Assembly: GCA_019096195.1 (NCBI GenBank)
Contig: JAGTXK010000055.1
Coordinates: forward strand, 1,798,001-1,862,000
Direction of reading: 5' to 3'
Length of the DNA: 64,000 bases
Origin: Boletus sp. NGJ
Lineage: Eukaryota > Basidiomycota > Agaricomycetes > Boletales > Boletaceae
Shown here: positions 12,422 to 23,039 of the stretch, one piece after another
Position numbering within the stretch: the stretch's first letter is position 1
Layout of the letters: every line of letters starts with the position of its first letter
The notes under the pieces: model-generated
Seen by the model: the letters and a program-made list of their open reading frames with translations, nothing else
Database searches by the model: none
What the model was told of the DNA's origin: nothing
Made by a program: the position numbers and the translations under genes

Positions 12422-13977
12422 ATGTTCACCATTAATCTTCCTCGTAGAACAATTCTTGCACTAGCGCAGTCGCGTCCTCACCTCGCTCGCTCCGCGCTTC
12501 GTGTTCCTTCTTGTACCCCTGTACATCCGTTGTGTAAGTCGGTGCTGTCTTGCTCACCTTTATCGCGGCCGCAGTGGAGTCAACAGCAATTCTCCACATC
12601 GTCTCGTCTGCAGGTCCAGTATACGCGATTCTCCAATGGGCACACCCATTACAGTCTTCGCCCAGGTCGGGATATTGTTGCGAAGATACTAGTATTCGTC
12701 ACCGCTGCGGGTGTGGTGTATTTTGTCGCGCAGTATGTCGACAATTTCCGTCACGCTCGTGTTATTCATCAACTCCACTTTTGATAGTCTCGAGCAAGTA
12801 CCAGAAACAGGCCGATGGAGGTTCATAGACATTAGTCCAAAGTTTGAAGGCCAGCTGGAGAAAATTTCCTATACCTCACTGCTATCAGATTACGAAGGCA
12901 AGATCCTGCCCGCTCACCACCCCATAACGCGCCATGTCCATCGCGTCGTTTCCGACCTCTTAAAGGCTTCCGACCTCGGTACCCTTCACTCTAGCACTCC
13001 TCGGAAGTCACCCGCAGATGTTGACGGCTTGTGGCACGATGATCCGTTTTCTGCCGCACGCGCTCCAGATGGAGTTGGAAAAGGATGGAATTTGCTCGTT
13101 GTCAACGACCCCAAGGTTGTCAATGCTATGGCTAGCCTCGGTACGTTATGCAAAGCGGCACTGTCACATTCACTGGACACCCCTTTCTCCAGGTACCATC
13201 GTCGTTTTCACTGGAATTTTGCCCGTTTGCAGGGATGAAGCAGGATTGGCAGCTGTTGTTGCTCATGGTGCGTATTCCTGTTTCTCCACTTCCTGGCGCC
13301 TATCTCATTCCGGTCCAGAAATAGGGCACGTTGGTACTATGTTCTTCGTCCCCCTATGAACCATGCTGATGTGTTTTAAGTTGCGCGTCACGCATCCGAA
13401 CGCTATTCATCCTCCAGGGTACTCATATTGTTGGCATTCTTGCTACAAGCAGTCGGCATCGACTATGGGGTGGCTAGGATGTTGAACCATCTCCTATTCA
13501 AGCTACCTAATTCGAGAACGCAGGAATTGGAAGGTAAAAATGATACCTTCTAATGGGTAATGCAGGGTCGTCGTGCTAACCCGGGATTAATAGCTGATAC
13601 GCTCGGCATGCGCATCGCTGCGAGAGCATGTTACGACCCTCAGCATGCAGTAGAGTGAATTTCTTCTTCTCCAACTTTGCCATCACGGTCTCTTCACACC
13701 CGGTTGCAGGATGCATACGCGCTTAGCGAGAGCCAGCGAGAGTGGTGGTATGGGTTCTAATTTTGAGCTGCTGCGCACACATCCAGTTCCAGAGCGTCGC
13801 ATCAAGGTGAGCAAAGTCACATACCTTTTGTCAGACGTATATAAGAGCTTCATCGTGTAGCACCTTGAAGAACTCGTCCCTGAGGCGTACGAGATACGCG
13901 CCGCCAACCCCCGATGTGCTGGTACCCGTGAATCCGTTCAACAATTTATTGCAGGTGTGGGCCGGTGGGGTCAATAA
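12422..13977 (+). CDS. OMA1: Mitochondrial inner-membrane metalloprotease OMA1
   Basis: M48 zinc protease that acts in mitochondrial inner-membrane quality control and processes dynamin-like proteins under stress. Eight exons: 12422-12732, 12788-13140, 13193-13267, 13319-13333, 13381-13533, 13594-13654, 13710-13806, 13861-13977. They total 1182 nt, giving 393 residues. The N-terminus is a basic, Ser/Arg-rich presequence, then one membrane segment (IVAKILVFVTAAGVVYFVA). The body carries VPETGRWRF, NHPxTRHVHRVV-like spacing (HHPITRHVHRVVSDLL), VVNDPKVVNAMASLGTIVVF, the zinc motif HEIGHV and the third-ligand motif ELEADTLG. Exon 4 is only 15 nt and encodes EIGHV, the core of the HExxH site. Its length is a little over yeast Oma1 (about 345). 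Confidence 0.94.
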
Positions 13978-14232
13978 TACTTTACGGCAAGATGAGGTGA
14001 CTTGAATGAACGTTAGGCTATCTGTGGCAGGCTATCCACTGAGTGCAAGGACTCGACAAACGAGCGAAAAAAAAGAGGTCCCAGAACATTTGATGAGCAT
14101 CAAATTGGCCAAAACGTTGAAAGGGTGATAGCCCTTAGAACCAATGTATAAAGGACAATGTGATAATTTGTTCCCCCGAAGCGTATTGTGAACTCGCTAT
14201 CATTGAGAGTATTACCATTGGGATAAGGACAA

Positions 14233-16200
14233 ATGGCCACCGTGCCGTTGCTGTCCACGGAGCCATTAGTATCCCAAGTACATACTGGTTGGGTAGCCAA
14301 TACAGCCACTGCCACGATATCCATGTCTTCACTCACCCGCTATGGTTGGTTCGTAGTTATCTGGGTCCTCACTCTCTCCTTCCAGGCAAGTCTCTTCTCC
14401 TTCTCCTTCTCTCACTCTTTCATCTCTCCATATCAGTACGGTTACCACATTTCCGCACTCAATCAGCTCCAGGCAGTCCTCACCTGCCAGCATGTTGTCC
14501 CCGGTTCTTCCTATGGCCTCCCCACATGCATCCCGATGTCTGACGCGACCTTCTCGCTCGTCACCTCCTTGTTTACTGTCGGCGGTCTCCTTGGCAGTCT
14601 CTCTGCTAACCTCGCCATGGATCGCTATGGTCGGAAAGGCGCAAGTCGCATTAGCGCTGTATTCAATACTGCTGGTGCAGCTCTTTCCGGCGTGGCCGTT
14701 TCAATTGCCCCAATGGCTCTGGGAAGGTTCGAATTTTGCCCAATTTTAACAAGATGTATCTTGACAGTTCTGCTTCCTAGATTCCTTGTTGGTTTTGCTG
14801 CTGGAATCGGCATTTGTATTAGCCCCATTTACCTTTCTGAGATCGCACCACCCGAAATCAAAGGGAGTCTAGGTCATTAATCTCGCTCTGACACTTGTCT
14901 TCACCACTCCTCATCAGTTCACCTAGGTGTTCTGACGCAGCTGGCCATCGTCATTGGAATCCTGGTAACACAGACGATGGGTTTTGGTTTAGCCACTCCT
15001 ACCCAGTGGCGTCTCGTCCTTTTCATGTCTTCCGCCCTATCCGCATCGCAGTTCCTCCTTGCCCCGGCCATTGTGGAATCGCCTGCTTATCTCAACCGTA
15101 ATGGTCTTACCGCTGAACGGAAAGCTGTCATTCGATCTTTATGGGGGCACCAATTAGGAGACGCTCGTCCAGACCGTAAGTTAAATACACGCCCCTCTCC
15201 CATGCTCACCTCCGCGCTTAGCTGAAGATCTTGCTGAGGAACCGCTCCTTACATCAAGCAACGAGGTTGATGTCCCACACGCGGAACAAACTCCGGCAGT
15301 TACCATCCCCGAACTTCTCACTTCACCCGAGTTCCGAAAACCTCTCCTTACCATCGTGTTTGCGATGGCATCCCAACAACTTTCCGGTATGAATATCTGC
15401 TCTTTTGGGCATCCCTGTCTTACGGATGACACCCAGGCATCAATGCAAGTAAGATGATCACCCAACAGAGTTGCCCCTGATGCTCATCGAATACTAGTTC
15501 TGTATTATAGCAACAACATTCTATCCAAATCACTTCCGGAGCTCGCAGCATACGTCTCGTTAGGAATCTCAGTCGTCAATTTCCTCGTGACCTTTGCCCC
15601 AATATTCCTGATTGAGGTGCGCGACTCGTCGGATACCATTGGTATTGCACTGACGTGATGCTTTAGCATGTCGGCAGAAAGCAACTGTTTCGCTGGTCTG
15701 TTGGCGGAGCGCTCATCTCCCATCTAGCTGTAGGATATGGTCTTAACTCAGGATGGGTCACCGTCTCAAGCATCGCGATTACTACCTTCGTTATGTGGGT
15801 GCATATTCAAATCCGACTTCTCGTCTCAACTTTTCTGGCAGGTCGTTTGCTATCGGGCTTGGACCTGTCCCGTTCGTCATCATTCCAGAGGTTGCGCCTT
15901 TCCATGTAAGTGCTTACTTCGCATAACCAACCCTTGTTCAATTGGTTCCATTCGCGTAGGCCGTTTCTGCGATATCGTCGGTTGGGCTGTCTGTGAACTG
16001 TAAGTCGCCCATTGCGTCTACGGCGTGGCTATCTCACATTTTACACAGGGATTTTAAACTTTTTCGTTGGCCTAGTTTTCCTCCAAGTGAGGAACTTGCT
16101 TGCGCACGGGGATCCGATGAAGGAAGGAAGAGTGTTCTACGTATTTGCGGCGGCCTTGTTCTGTTCCGCGTTGTATTTCTCGAGGTTATACAGGGGTTGA
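14233..16200 (+). CDS. MFS sugar transporter (sugar porter family)
   Basis: Twelve-helix sugar/H+ symporter or facilitator of the SLC2-like family in the plasma or vacuolar membrane. Family signatures in order: NQLQAVLTCQ after helix 1, helix-2 loop MDRYGRKGA, RFLVGFAAGIGICISPIYLS, SEIAPPEIKGSLG, VESPAYL (the usual PESPRYL position), QQLSGINAVLYYS, IEHVGRKQLF, and GLGPVPFVIIPEVAP. About eight short introns interrupt it. One after VLTLSFQ (near 14386) and one splitting QLSG and INAV (15386-15434) are clear. The start at 14233 gives a short hydrophilic N-terminus before helix 1. The stop follows ALYFSRLYRG. Substrate cannot be told from sequence; the organisation resembles the fungal Vps73/GLUT-like group more than hexose permeases with long tails. 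Confidence 0.88.
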
Positions 16201-16362
16201 GTGGTGTTGCCAGACAGTGTCTGCATTTCCTGGTTGCGTTACATAATGAGATATGAGTACTCATAATGAGTGTCGGACGCGTTGCGCACAATCGTGTAGT
16301 GACATAACTGAGAACTAATTTCTCGTCGTCGCACGCGTTGTCCTCGTATCCGTCGTGAGGCC

Positions 16363-19300
16363 ATGTCCGACCAACAAACCAAGGAACTCAACGCCTTCTT
16401 TGCTTTCTTTACGACTTTCGATCTTGCCCGCCCAGTTACCGCCATTTCAGCCCTCAGCGATGGCGCCGCCCTCTTCGAAGTCCTCTCACTAGTGTGAGTC
16501 CCTTTTCGCGCCTGGGGGTCAAACCAGGGAATCTCAGCACTCGCCTACCCAGAGACGCAGACTACTTTAGACAATCCAGTCGCACCAACGCGACCCAGCT
16601 TTCCGACAATTGGGTTCTACGTTTCAGCGCCCTTAAGCGACTCTACCGACTGCTCACCCAATACTTCACCGATGTACTTCAAAAACCAACTAGCGGCCTT
16701 GAGGTTCCTGATCTCCAAGCAATCGCCAAAGACCACAATATTAGTGCGACACTCATACTGTGTCGGATCACAATCGCGATCGCGGTGCAGTCCGAAAAGA
16801 ATGAGGAGATCATCGAGAAGATTCAGAAACTGAACGAGGGTGCACAACATCAGTTGATGAAAGCCATTGAACAGGTGAGTGCTCAGGGTGTGGACGTAGT
16901 GCGATGCATTCAGGGGGTATGAACCGTCTTCACGGGCAGGTCATGATGAAGATCGGTTCGTCGCAAGGCGACCAAGGCATTGGAGAAGTCATGACAGAGT
17001 CAGTCTTTTCTGCACATCGTCTGCGAATCATATCACGAATTCTGGACAGAGACGATCACTACTACCGGATACAGTCTGAACGTAGCCACATCTTGGCAGA
17101 GAAGGAGACCATCGAGAAAGATTACCGAGTCCTCCTAGAAGACCATCGTGTCCTCCAGACCAACTTTGATGACGTCGTTTCCGAGAAAGACGATGCCCTC
17201 GCCCGCCTTCGCCAAATGCAGCGAGATCTCGAGAGTAGACGAAACGACAAGGCCGACGTCATGATGCGCGCTGAGATCGACAGGCTTCGGTCGGAGCTGT
17301 GAGTCTCAGCCCTTTGGGGAGGATCACTGAAGCACTATCTAACATCTTGGGAGATGCTAGCCAGAAGAGCGAGGATAATCTCGCCATGGCAGAAGCTGAA
17401 CTCGAGAAACAGAGTGGAGTAGTCAGTGAACTCACACGCAAAACAGACGAACTTCAGGTAACGGCCGACCTAGCTGCGCGCCTCAAAGACCAGGTAGACG
17501 AGTATGTTACCGTCATATGTCGTGAATTAGCTGGCTTAGCGTCTCTTAGATACCGTCATGCAGCAGACAAGCTCCAGAAGACTGAGAACGTCATGGAGAA
17601 ATACAAAAAGAAACTGCAGGAAGGTGCCGACCTACGGCAGCATGTTAAAGTGAGTTCGCTTGCGCCTCGTCTCAACCATCTCTCACATGGGTGGATTCAC
17701 GGACAGTCGCTCGAACGCCAAAATGCAAATCTCGTTGACAAGAACGCATCTCTGGAAGAGGAATACCGCAAAGTAGCGGCGTTCAAGCCCCTCATGGAAT
17801 CTTATAAGAATCAAATTGCCGAGCTCGAAACTAAAGTAGCATCGCGGACACAAGAAACGGAGACAGTCAAATTCGAGCTCGAACAAACGCGCACGAGACT
17901 CCGCATCACGACAGAGGAACGCGCGAGAGACTCAGAGATGCTCGAGTTATATCAGGAAAGAATAGGGGAGTTGGAGCTCACCTCTCACCGGGCTCCATCA
18001 ACCACTAAGCCGACCGATCGAGAAGAACTCCGGCGAAACACGACTACATTAACTGAAGAGGAACTAATGGGCGAAGAATCCTTTGCGCTTGATCACGAGC
18101 TTGACGACGCCCTCTCAGGAACAACTATGACTGACCTGAAGCTCCAGATCAAGAAGCTTCAGAGAGAGCTTTCGGCAATTAAGAAGAATGAAGCGGACGG
18201 TAGCCGTATATTGGTATTGGAGAATCTCTTGGAGGACGCAAATCGCATGAAATTACGTTACGAAGCTGATTATCTCGCAGCGCACCGGGAAAAACTCGTT
18301 CTACAGCGTGATTTGGAGGAGATTCGGAGCGGCAAGGCATCTGGCGATGGGTATACGCAATGCATGTACTTTCCGCGATAGTGACTGATCGCGTCTCCCT
18401 TACAGCGCCGAGGCAGCCATTGCTCTTCGCCAGCGATTGAACGAAACAGTCGACCAACTGGATGCACTACGAAAGAAGCACGCGGATATTGAAGTCCAAT
18501 TCGATACCCAGAAACGAGAGCTCACTATTGCCAAGTCTGACCGTCTGTGTCCCATCCACATTTTGTGTATTCTCACTCAATTGGAATCCGCTAGTGAACC
18601 TCATTAACAAAGACCAAGTAGAAATACTCGCCTCGTTACGAGAGTCAGTCAGCGAAGACAAAGCATCCCTCGAGGCCGAGACGGACCGTCTAAAGAAACA
18701 GATCAAGGAACTTGGCGAGAAAAACAGGATGCAGCTTGAGCAGGTCAATGTTCTTCTGCTTGAGAAGGTAAATCTCCAGAGCGATGGTATCGGGCAAAGG
18801 GAAAGGATGCTGCAGCGCGAGCGGGATATCGGGTTTGCTGCTTTCTTTCCTTGTGTTACGTGTGCCACTGAGAATGCTTATCCAGGGACTTGCGTGCCTC
18901 CTTATCAGGGAAAGATGTGCCTGAAGATGTCAAAACAAGATTACTTGCTCTTCATGAAGAGAATTTGAATGTCAAGGAGCAGCTGAAGACCACCCAAGAC
19001 AAGCTTGCCAAGGCCAAGACGGTAATACTCGATTTACTTCAGCATCCGATTTTGTATTCACTCCTTTCAGTTCATCAAGTCTCAAGACAAACTCTTCAAA
19101 GAAGAGCAAGCGAAGCTCGCCTCCATGACAGCTGTAAGCTCACATTGTTCTGTTCTTTCCCCGTACTTCTTCTGACTGACATACATAGCAAAACATCTCG
19201 GAAGAGGCAGAAGGCAGCTTCCAGGCCCAGATCAAGGACCTTGAAGAGGAGCTCTTTCGTGCCAACGTTCGTATTTTGCAAGTCACAACTCTTTGCTCCT

Positions 19301-19570
19301 ACTAATGAAGGACATTTTACAGACACGTTATCTGGATCTAGAGAAGCGGTACCAATTCGAGTTTTACCACATGGGTGGTGTTATACACAACACTGGCATG
19401 CACCGTCTCTGGAGTTCATACGCCCAGCCTACGTCGAAAGGAAAGCCAGAAGCCAGTGCGTGGTTAGGACAACAACGAAAGAATGTGAGTTTGTGCCGAC
19501 ATCGTCTAGCTGGTTTGATGCTGAGAATTGTGCACTTGTACTACAGCTTGGACATGTCTTACACCGGTAG
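16363..19570 (+). CDS. HOK1: Hook-type dynein/cargo adaptor
   Basis: Hook proteins link early endosomes to dynein, and in fungi also to kinesin-3, for long-range transport in hyphae. The N-terminal microtubule/motor-binding Hook domain is visible: MSDQQTKELNAFF, ISALSDGAALFEVLSLV, the DADYF-type continuation, KRLYRLLTQYF, PDLQAIAKD, AVQSEKNEEIIEKIQ and QHQLMKAIEQ. A long coiled coil follows, built from many short exons (for example DHHYYRIQSERSHIL-like, KLQIKKLQRELSAIKK, DRLKKQIKELGEKNRMQ). The C-terminal cargo-binding end includes EKRYQFEFYHMGG and ASAWLGQQRKN, and the last exon adds LGHVLHR and the stop at 19568-19570. The start codon lies only 163 bp past the transporter stop on the same strand. 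Exact splicing around 16990-17060 is uncertain. Confidence 0.88.
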
Positions 19571-19958
19571 TATCAAAGCTGTCCGGAGGTGCGCAAGTTT
19601 TCTATTTTCCAACACTCTCCTTTGTTCGTGGAGACATCACTATACATACCCTTCCGATAATGGCGATCGTTGTGCGGTCACTGATGCATGTGTTCGGACA
19701 ATGTATGATATGATTGTTCTAGTACATAGAGGAGCGATGCAAACTATCTTCATCATGATTATACCCAAGCCCAAATTCGAAGGCATGTGACTGGCTCCGA
19801 CATACTACTCCCCCCCTCCGCAATATCAGCAATAACTAGGAAAATAATGTTGGTAACGACTTGGACTCGGACGAAGGCTATTCGAGGCATCCGTTAAGCC
19901 AGTGCTTTCCTGACGAATCCCGAGGCTTCCTGGATCCCAACATACCGAGTTGTTCGCG
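19571..19958. other. Intergenic, no gene seen
   Basis: Nearly 390 bases between Hook and RTCA on the same strand. An open frame continues past the Hook stop, but it has no family resemblance and I leave it out. The region should hold the Hook 3' UTR and the RTCA promoter. Confidence 0.5.
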
Positions 19959-21202
19959 ATGACTTCAAACGTCGCACAGACCATCATCCAAATTGACGGA
20001 AGCTTCTGCGAAGGCGGGGGGCAGCTACTGCGAAACGCTGTGACATTGTCTGCCCTCCTCTCCAAGCCAATTTCTATCTCGAATGTCCGACACAACCGTC
20101 GACTTCCAGGCCTGCGAAGACAGCACGAAGCCGGTACATCCTCTCCCTCCTCGAGACTCGCATTGCACCAATCCCCAGTGAACTTGTAGGAATAAACCTT
20201 GCAGCATCTATTTGTTCTGCGGAAACCAAGGGTGTGGAAGTGGAATCCACAACGGTCGACTTCCGTCCCGGGCCCATCCAGCTGCCCACAATGCTGACTG
20301 CAGACCCAGGAACTGCGGGCTCCACGATGCTCCTCCTCCAGGTAGCCCTTCCTTGCCTCATGCTCATTCCGCTAGGGAACCGAGCCTCCGAGTCCCAAAC
20401 ATCGCACGACGCCCTTACATCCGTCCTTACGCTCCGCGGCGGCACAAACGCCTCGCTTGCCCCGCAAACAGACTACACGCAGACCATCTTCCTTCCGTTC
20501 CTCTCAAAGCATTTTCACTTCTCACCTACCCTCACGATCAACCGACGAGGGTACTACCCCAAAGGGGGAGGCTCTGTTCTTTGCACAGTGCCTTCTATCT
20601 CTGGGCCACTCCCCCCAGTCATTCTGACAGAGCGTGGACAGGTGAACGCGATCCGGGGGGCTGCACGTGTGGGCGGGTTGCCCTGGTCGATCGCACACCG
20701 TATGGTATCAGGGGCACGCCGCGCGCTTCTGGAAAGTGGGATCGCATCCACGAAGGTCTCCCTTGTGTCTGTGAGGGAACGCGACGAGGATGTTGTCGGT
20801 GCTGGCGGAGGGATCCTGCTGTGGGCTGAGACGGACAATGGGTGTCTGATTGGAGGGTCTGCGGTGAGCACGAAGGAGAAGAAGCCGGAGACGGTTGGAG
20901 GGGAGGCTGCAAGGGAGTTAGTGAGGAATTTGAACCATGGGGGATGTGTAGACGAGTATTTGCAGGACCAGATAATCATCCTCCTTGCTCTTGCCAAGGG
21001 GACCTCGATCGTCAAAACTGGTCCGCTAACAGATCATACCCGGTATTTCGCCTCTCCTCGTCATGCTGCAACATTGACTGAGAGATGCATTAGAACTGCA
21101 ATCCATGTAGCCCAACGAATCACAGGAGCACAGTTTCACGTTGATGAGAACGCGCCGGACAGTGCAATCATTACTTGCGTGGGGATTGGATTTATCCCAT
21201 AG
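19959..21202 (+). CDS. RTCA: RNA 3'-terminal phosphate cyclase
   Basis: Converts RNA 3'-phosphate to 2',3'-cyclic phosphate with ATP through a covalent His-AMP intermediate. Exons 19959-20133, 20190-21042 and 21094-21202 give 1137 nt, 378 residues, close to human RTCA (366). Signatures: [19 protein letters not shown], the strongly conserved [10 protein letters not shown] region after intron 1, [23 protein letters not shown], and [18 protein letters not shown]. The second intron, 51 nt, has no in-frame stop and can easily be missed. Removing it restores [15 protein letters not shown], matching the GPxTLHTQTAIH stretch of animal enzymes that carries the likely nucleophilic His. The ATG at 19959 gives [14 protein letters not shown], the normal family start. 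Confidence 0.93.
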
Positions 21203-21394
21203 GCTCCGCCCGGAAACAGGAGCCAGTAGCACCTTGAATCCTCGACGAAGCCATCATAAATAATACAATTTACAGTGCATCAGTCTGTAGGTCAAAGCGC
21301 TGTATTACATAGAAGGGATCAGTCCAGGGCTTAGAGTATGGCGATTTGCATTCCGTCCGTGCGCTTCATGTACACCAGGCACTCCATACTGTTT

Positions 21395-22919
21395 CTATCG
21401 GTTCCAAGAAAGAAGCGACATGTCTCCCAGACGTCTGCAACACGATTAACGGTAAATCGAGTCCATAGAAGCAACAACATACCGAGGTTTGAAAAGGTGA
21501 CGGATGGTACCTGCGAGCGCGAGAAGCACGAATACGCTTGCCGCTGCCACATAAGCCCATCCCAAGAACGGGTTCTTGCCACCTATCCAAGAAACCGTGG
21601 AGATTACGAGTGACTTGGTTCCTCCGAAGCCTTGTACCGGGTAGTCTTGGACACAAAATATGAGCTATCTCTGATATATCTATATCCTCAGCTACCCAAC
21701 TCACTGTAATAGATCTGAACCGAGTACTGGCCTGCAGGCAAGGTAGTCGTATCGTTCCTGCCATACAGCTTTGAGAACGTGGGTAGACCTGCTGTTCTCA
21801 TCCAATTTTGGAAATTTTCATCCCCTGCGAGATTTGGGGGTGGGCTAGTGTCTGTGTAGTTGTTTGGATATCTGAGTGCCCAGTTTGGAGGAGGCACGAT
21901 CTCATCAAGCCTTCCAACATAACCGGACGTCGCGCTGTATTTCTTGGCTTCGCCGGGCCAAGCGATGCCGTTCTGAGTAAAACTATAGTTCGATGCGCCT
22001 GGCTGATTAGAGGTTGGATAAAAGCCAGAAATCGTATCTGCATATTGATAGTCAATCCATGAAAGATTTTTCGAGAAATGATCAAAGAGCTGAGAACTGA
22101 CCGTTGAACACCGAGTTTGCGATCAAACCGCACGGGTAGATACCCTTTCCGTCACTTGTCACCGCCAACGGCTGGCAGTTGCTGCTGCTAAGCGTACTTG
22201 CATCCACGTACTGACCCTGAAGCTGGGAGGTGTCGAGACTCTGTACATATCGTCGATTGTTTTGATAAAAGTTGGTTAGCTTGTAATATTGAAACACGGG
22301 CGCCGGTAGGTCTGCTACGATGTCAAATTTGATGATGCAAGAATGGGTTTCATTGGGGGAAGCTGTTGCGTCATAGAAATACGCATAGGTGGGTGGGGTA
22401 ATGGGTTTTCCACTATCTGAGGAGCGAAGGTCGTACGAATAGGAAGGCATAGGGACAAAGTTGAGATCGTCCAAGGACGTGGAGTTTGTCAGATTCCAGC
22501 AATTGGTATAGTCGAAAGTCATTTCAGACACCTGTTAGCTCCCGAAGGGCATGAAGCAGAGGCGATGATGGACATGCATGTGCAGAAAGGTAAAGAAGAT
22601 GAATCGGGAATGAATGAAGGGCATACCAAGCTGCTTCCCCACACGAGCAGACCGCCTATTGGGGCGAATATGATGCCAATGATGAAAAGTGTAGGCAAGA
22701 CGGTCTTTGGGGTGAGTATAGGCTGCCATGCTTTCAGACGCTGTTGTTTGAAAGCGGTATCTAGGCAAAGGGATTGCTGCGGTCAGACGCTGGGAAAGCA
22801 CGACTTGGCAGGCAAGACTTACTTGCGGGCCGTCTCCAGCTGCCCTTCTCCTTCTTGCGCTCGCCGTTATGGTCGTCTGCGTCATCGTTGCGCTGCTTCT
22901 TGCGACTGAAGAGGCCCAT
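21395..22919 (-). CDS. CDC50: Cdc50/Lem3 P4-ATPase beta subunit
   Basis: Partner of P4-ATPase lipid flippases, needed for their exit from the ER and for transport. The protein has a basic N-terminus ([12 protein letters not shown]), a first membrane segment ([20 protein letters not shown]) and a large lumenal domain. That domain contains [24 protein letters not shown] and [10 protein letters not shown], then [10 protein letters not shown] and [12 protein letters not shown]. The second membrane segment is [20 protein letters not shown], and the tail [19 protein letters not shown] ends at the stop 21397-21395. The DMSxLSWN ending is typical of the family. Several introns lie near 21440-21485, 21620-21690, 22080-22105 and 22530-22760. 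An upstream in-frame ATG at 22949 would add a run of Thr encoded by a GTC repeat, so I prefer 22919. Confidence 0.92.
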
Positions 22920-23039
22920 TGTTGCAGTTGTCGTCGTCGTCGTCGTCAAAGAGATATTACAGTACTAGTGTGACACAGCCACGGCGATGACGGTGGGCAG
23001 TTGTCTTTGGTAAGCAGGGAGACTCTCACAAAGAATAGA
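22920..23039. promoter_or_regulatory. Divergent CDC50/MCMBP promoter, 120 bp
   Basis: Only 120 bases separate the two start codons, so the genes must share a promoter region. It contains a GTC trinucleotide run at about 22930-22947. No TATA box is evident. Confidence 0.6.
22930..22947. repeat. Short (GTC)n microsatellite
   Basis: Six tandem GTC units lie immediately upstream of the preferred CDC50 start. Read from the upstream ATG at 22949 they would encode a Thr run on the minus strand. Confidence 0.8.
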
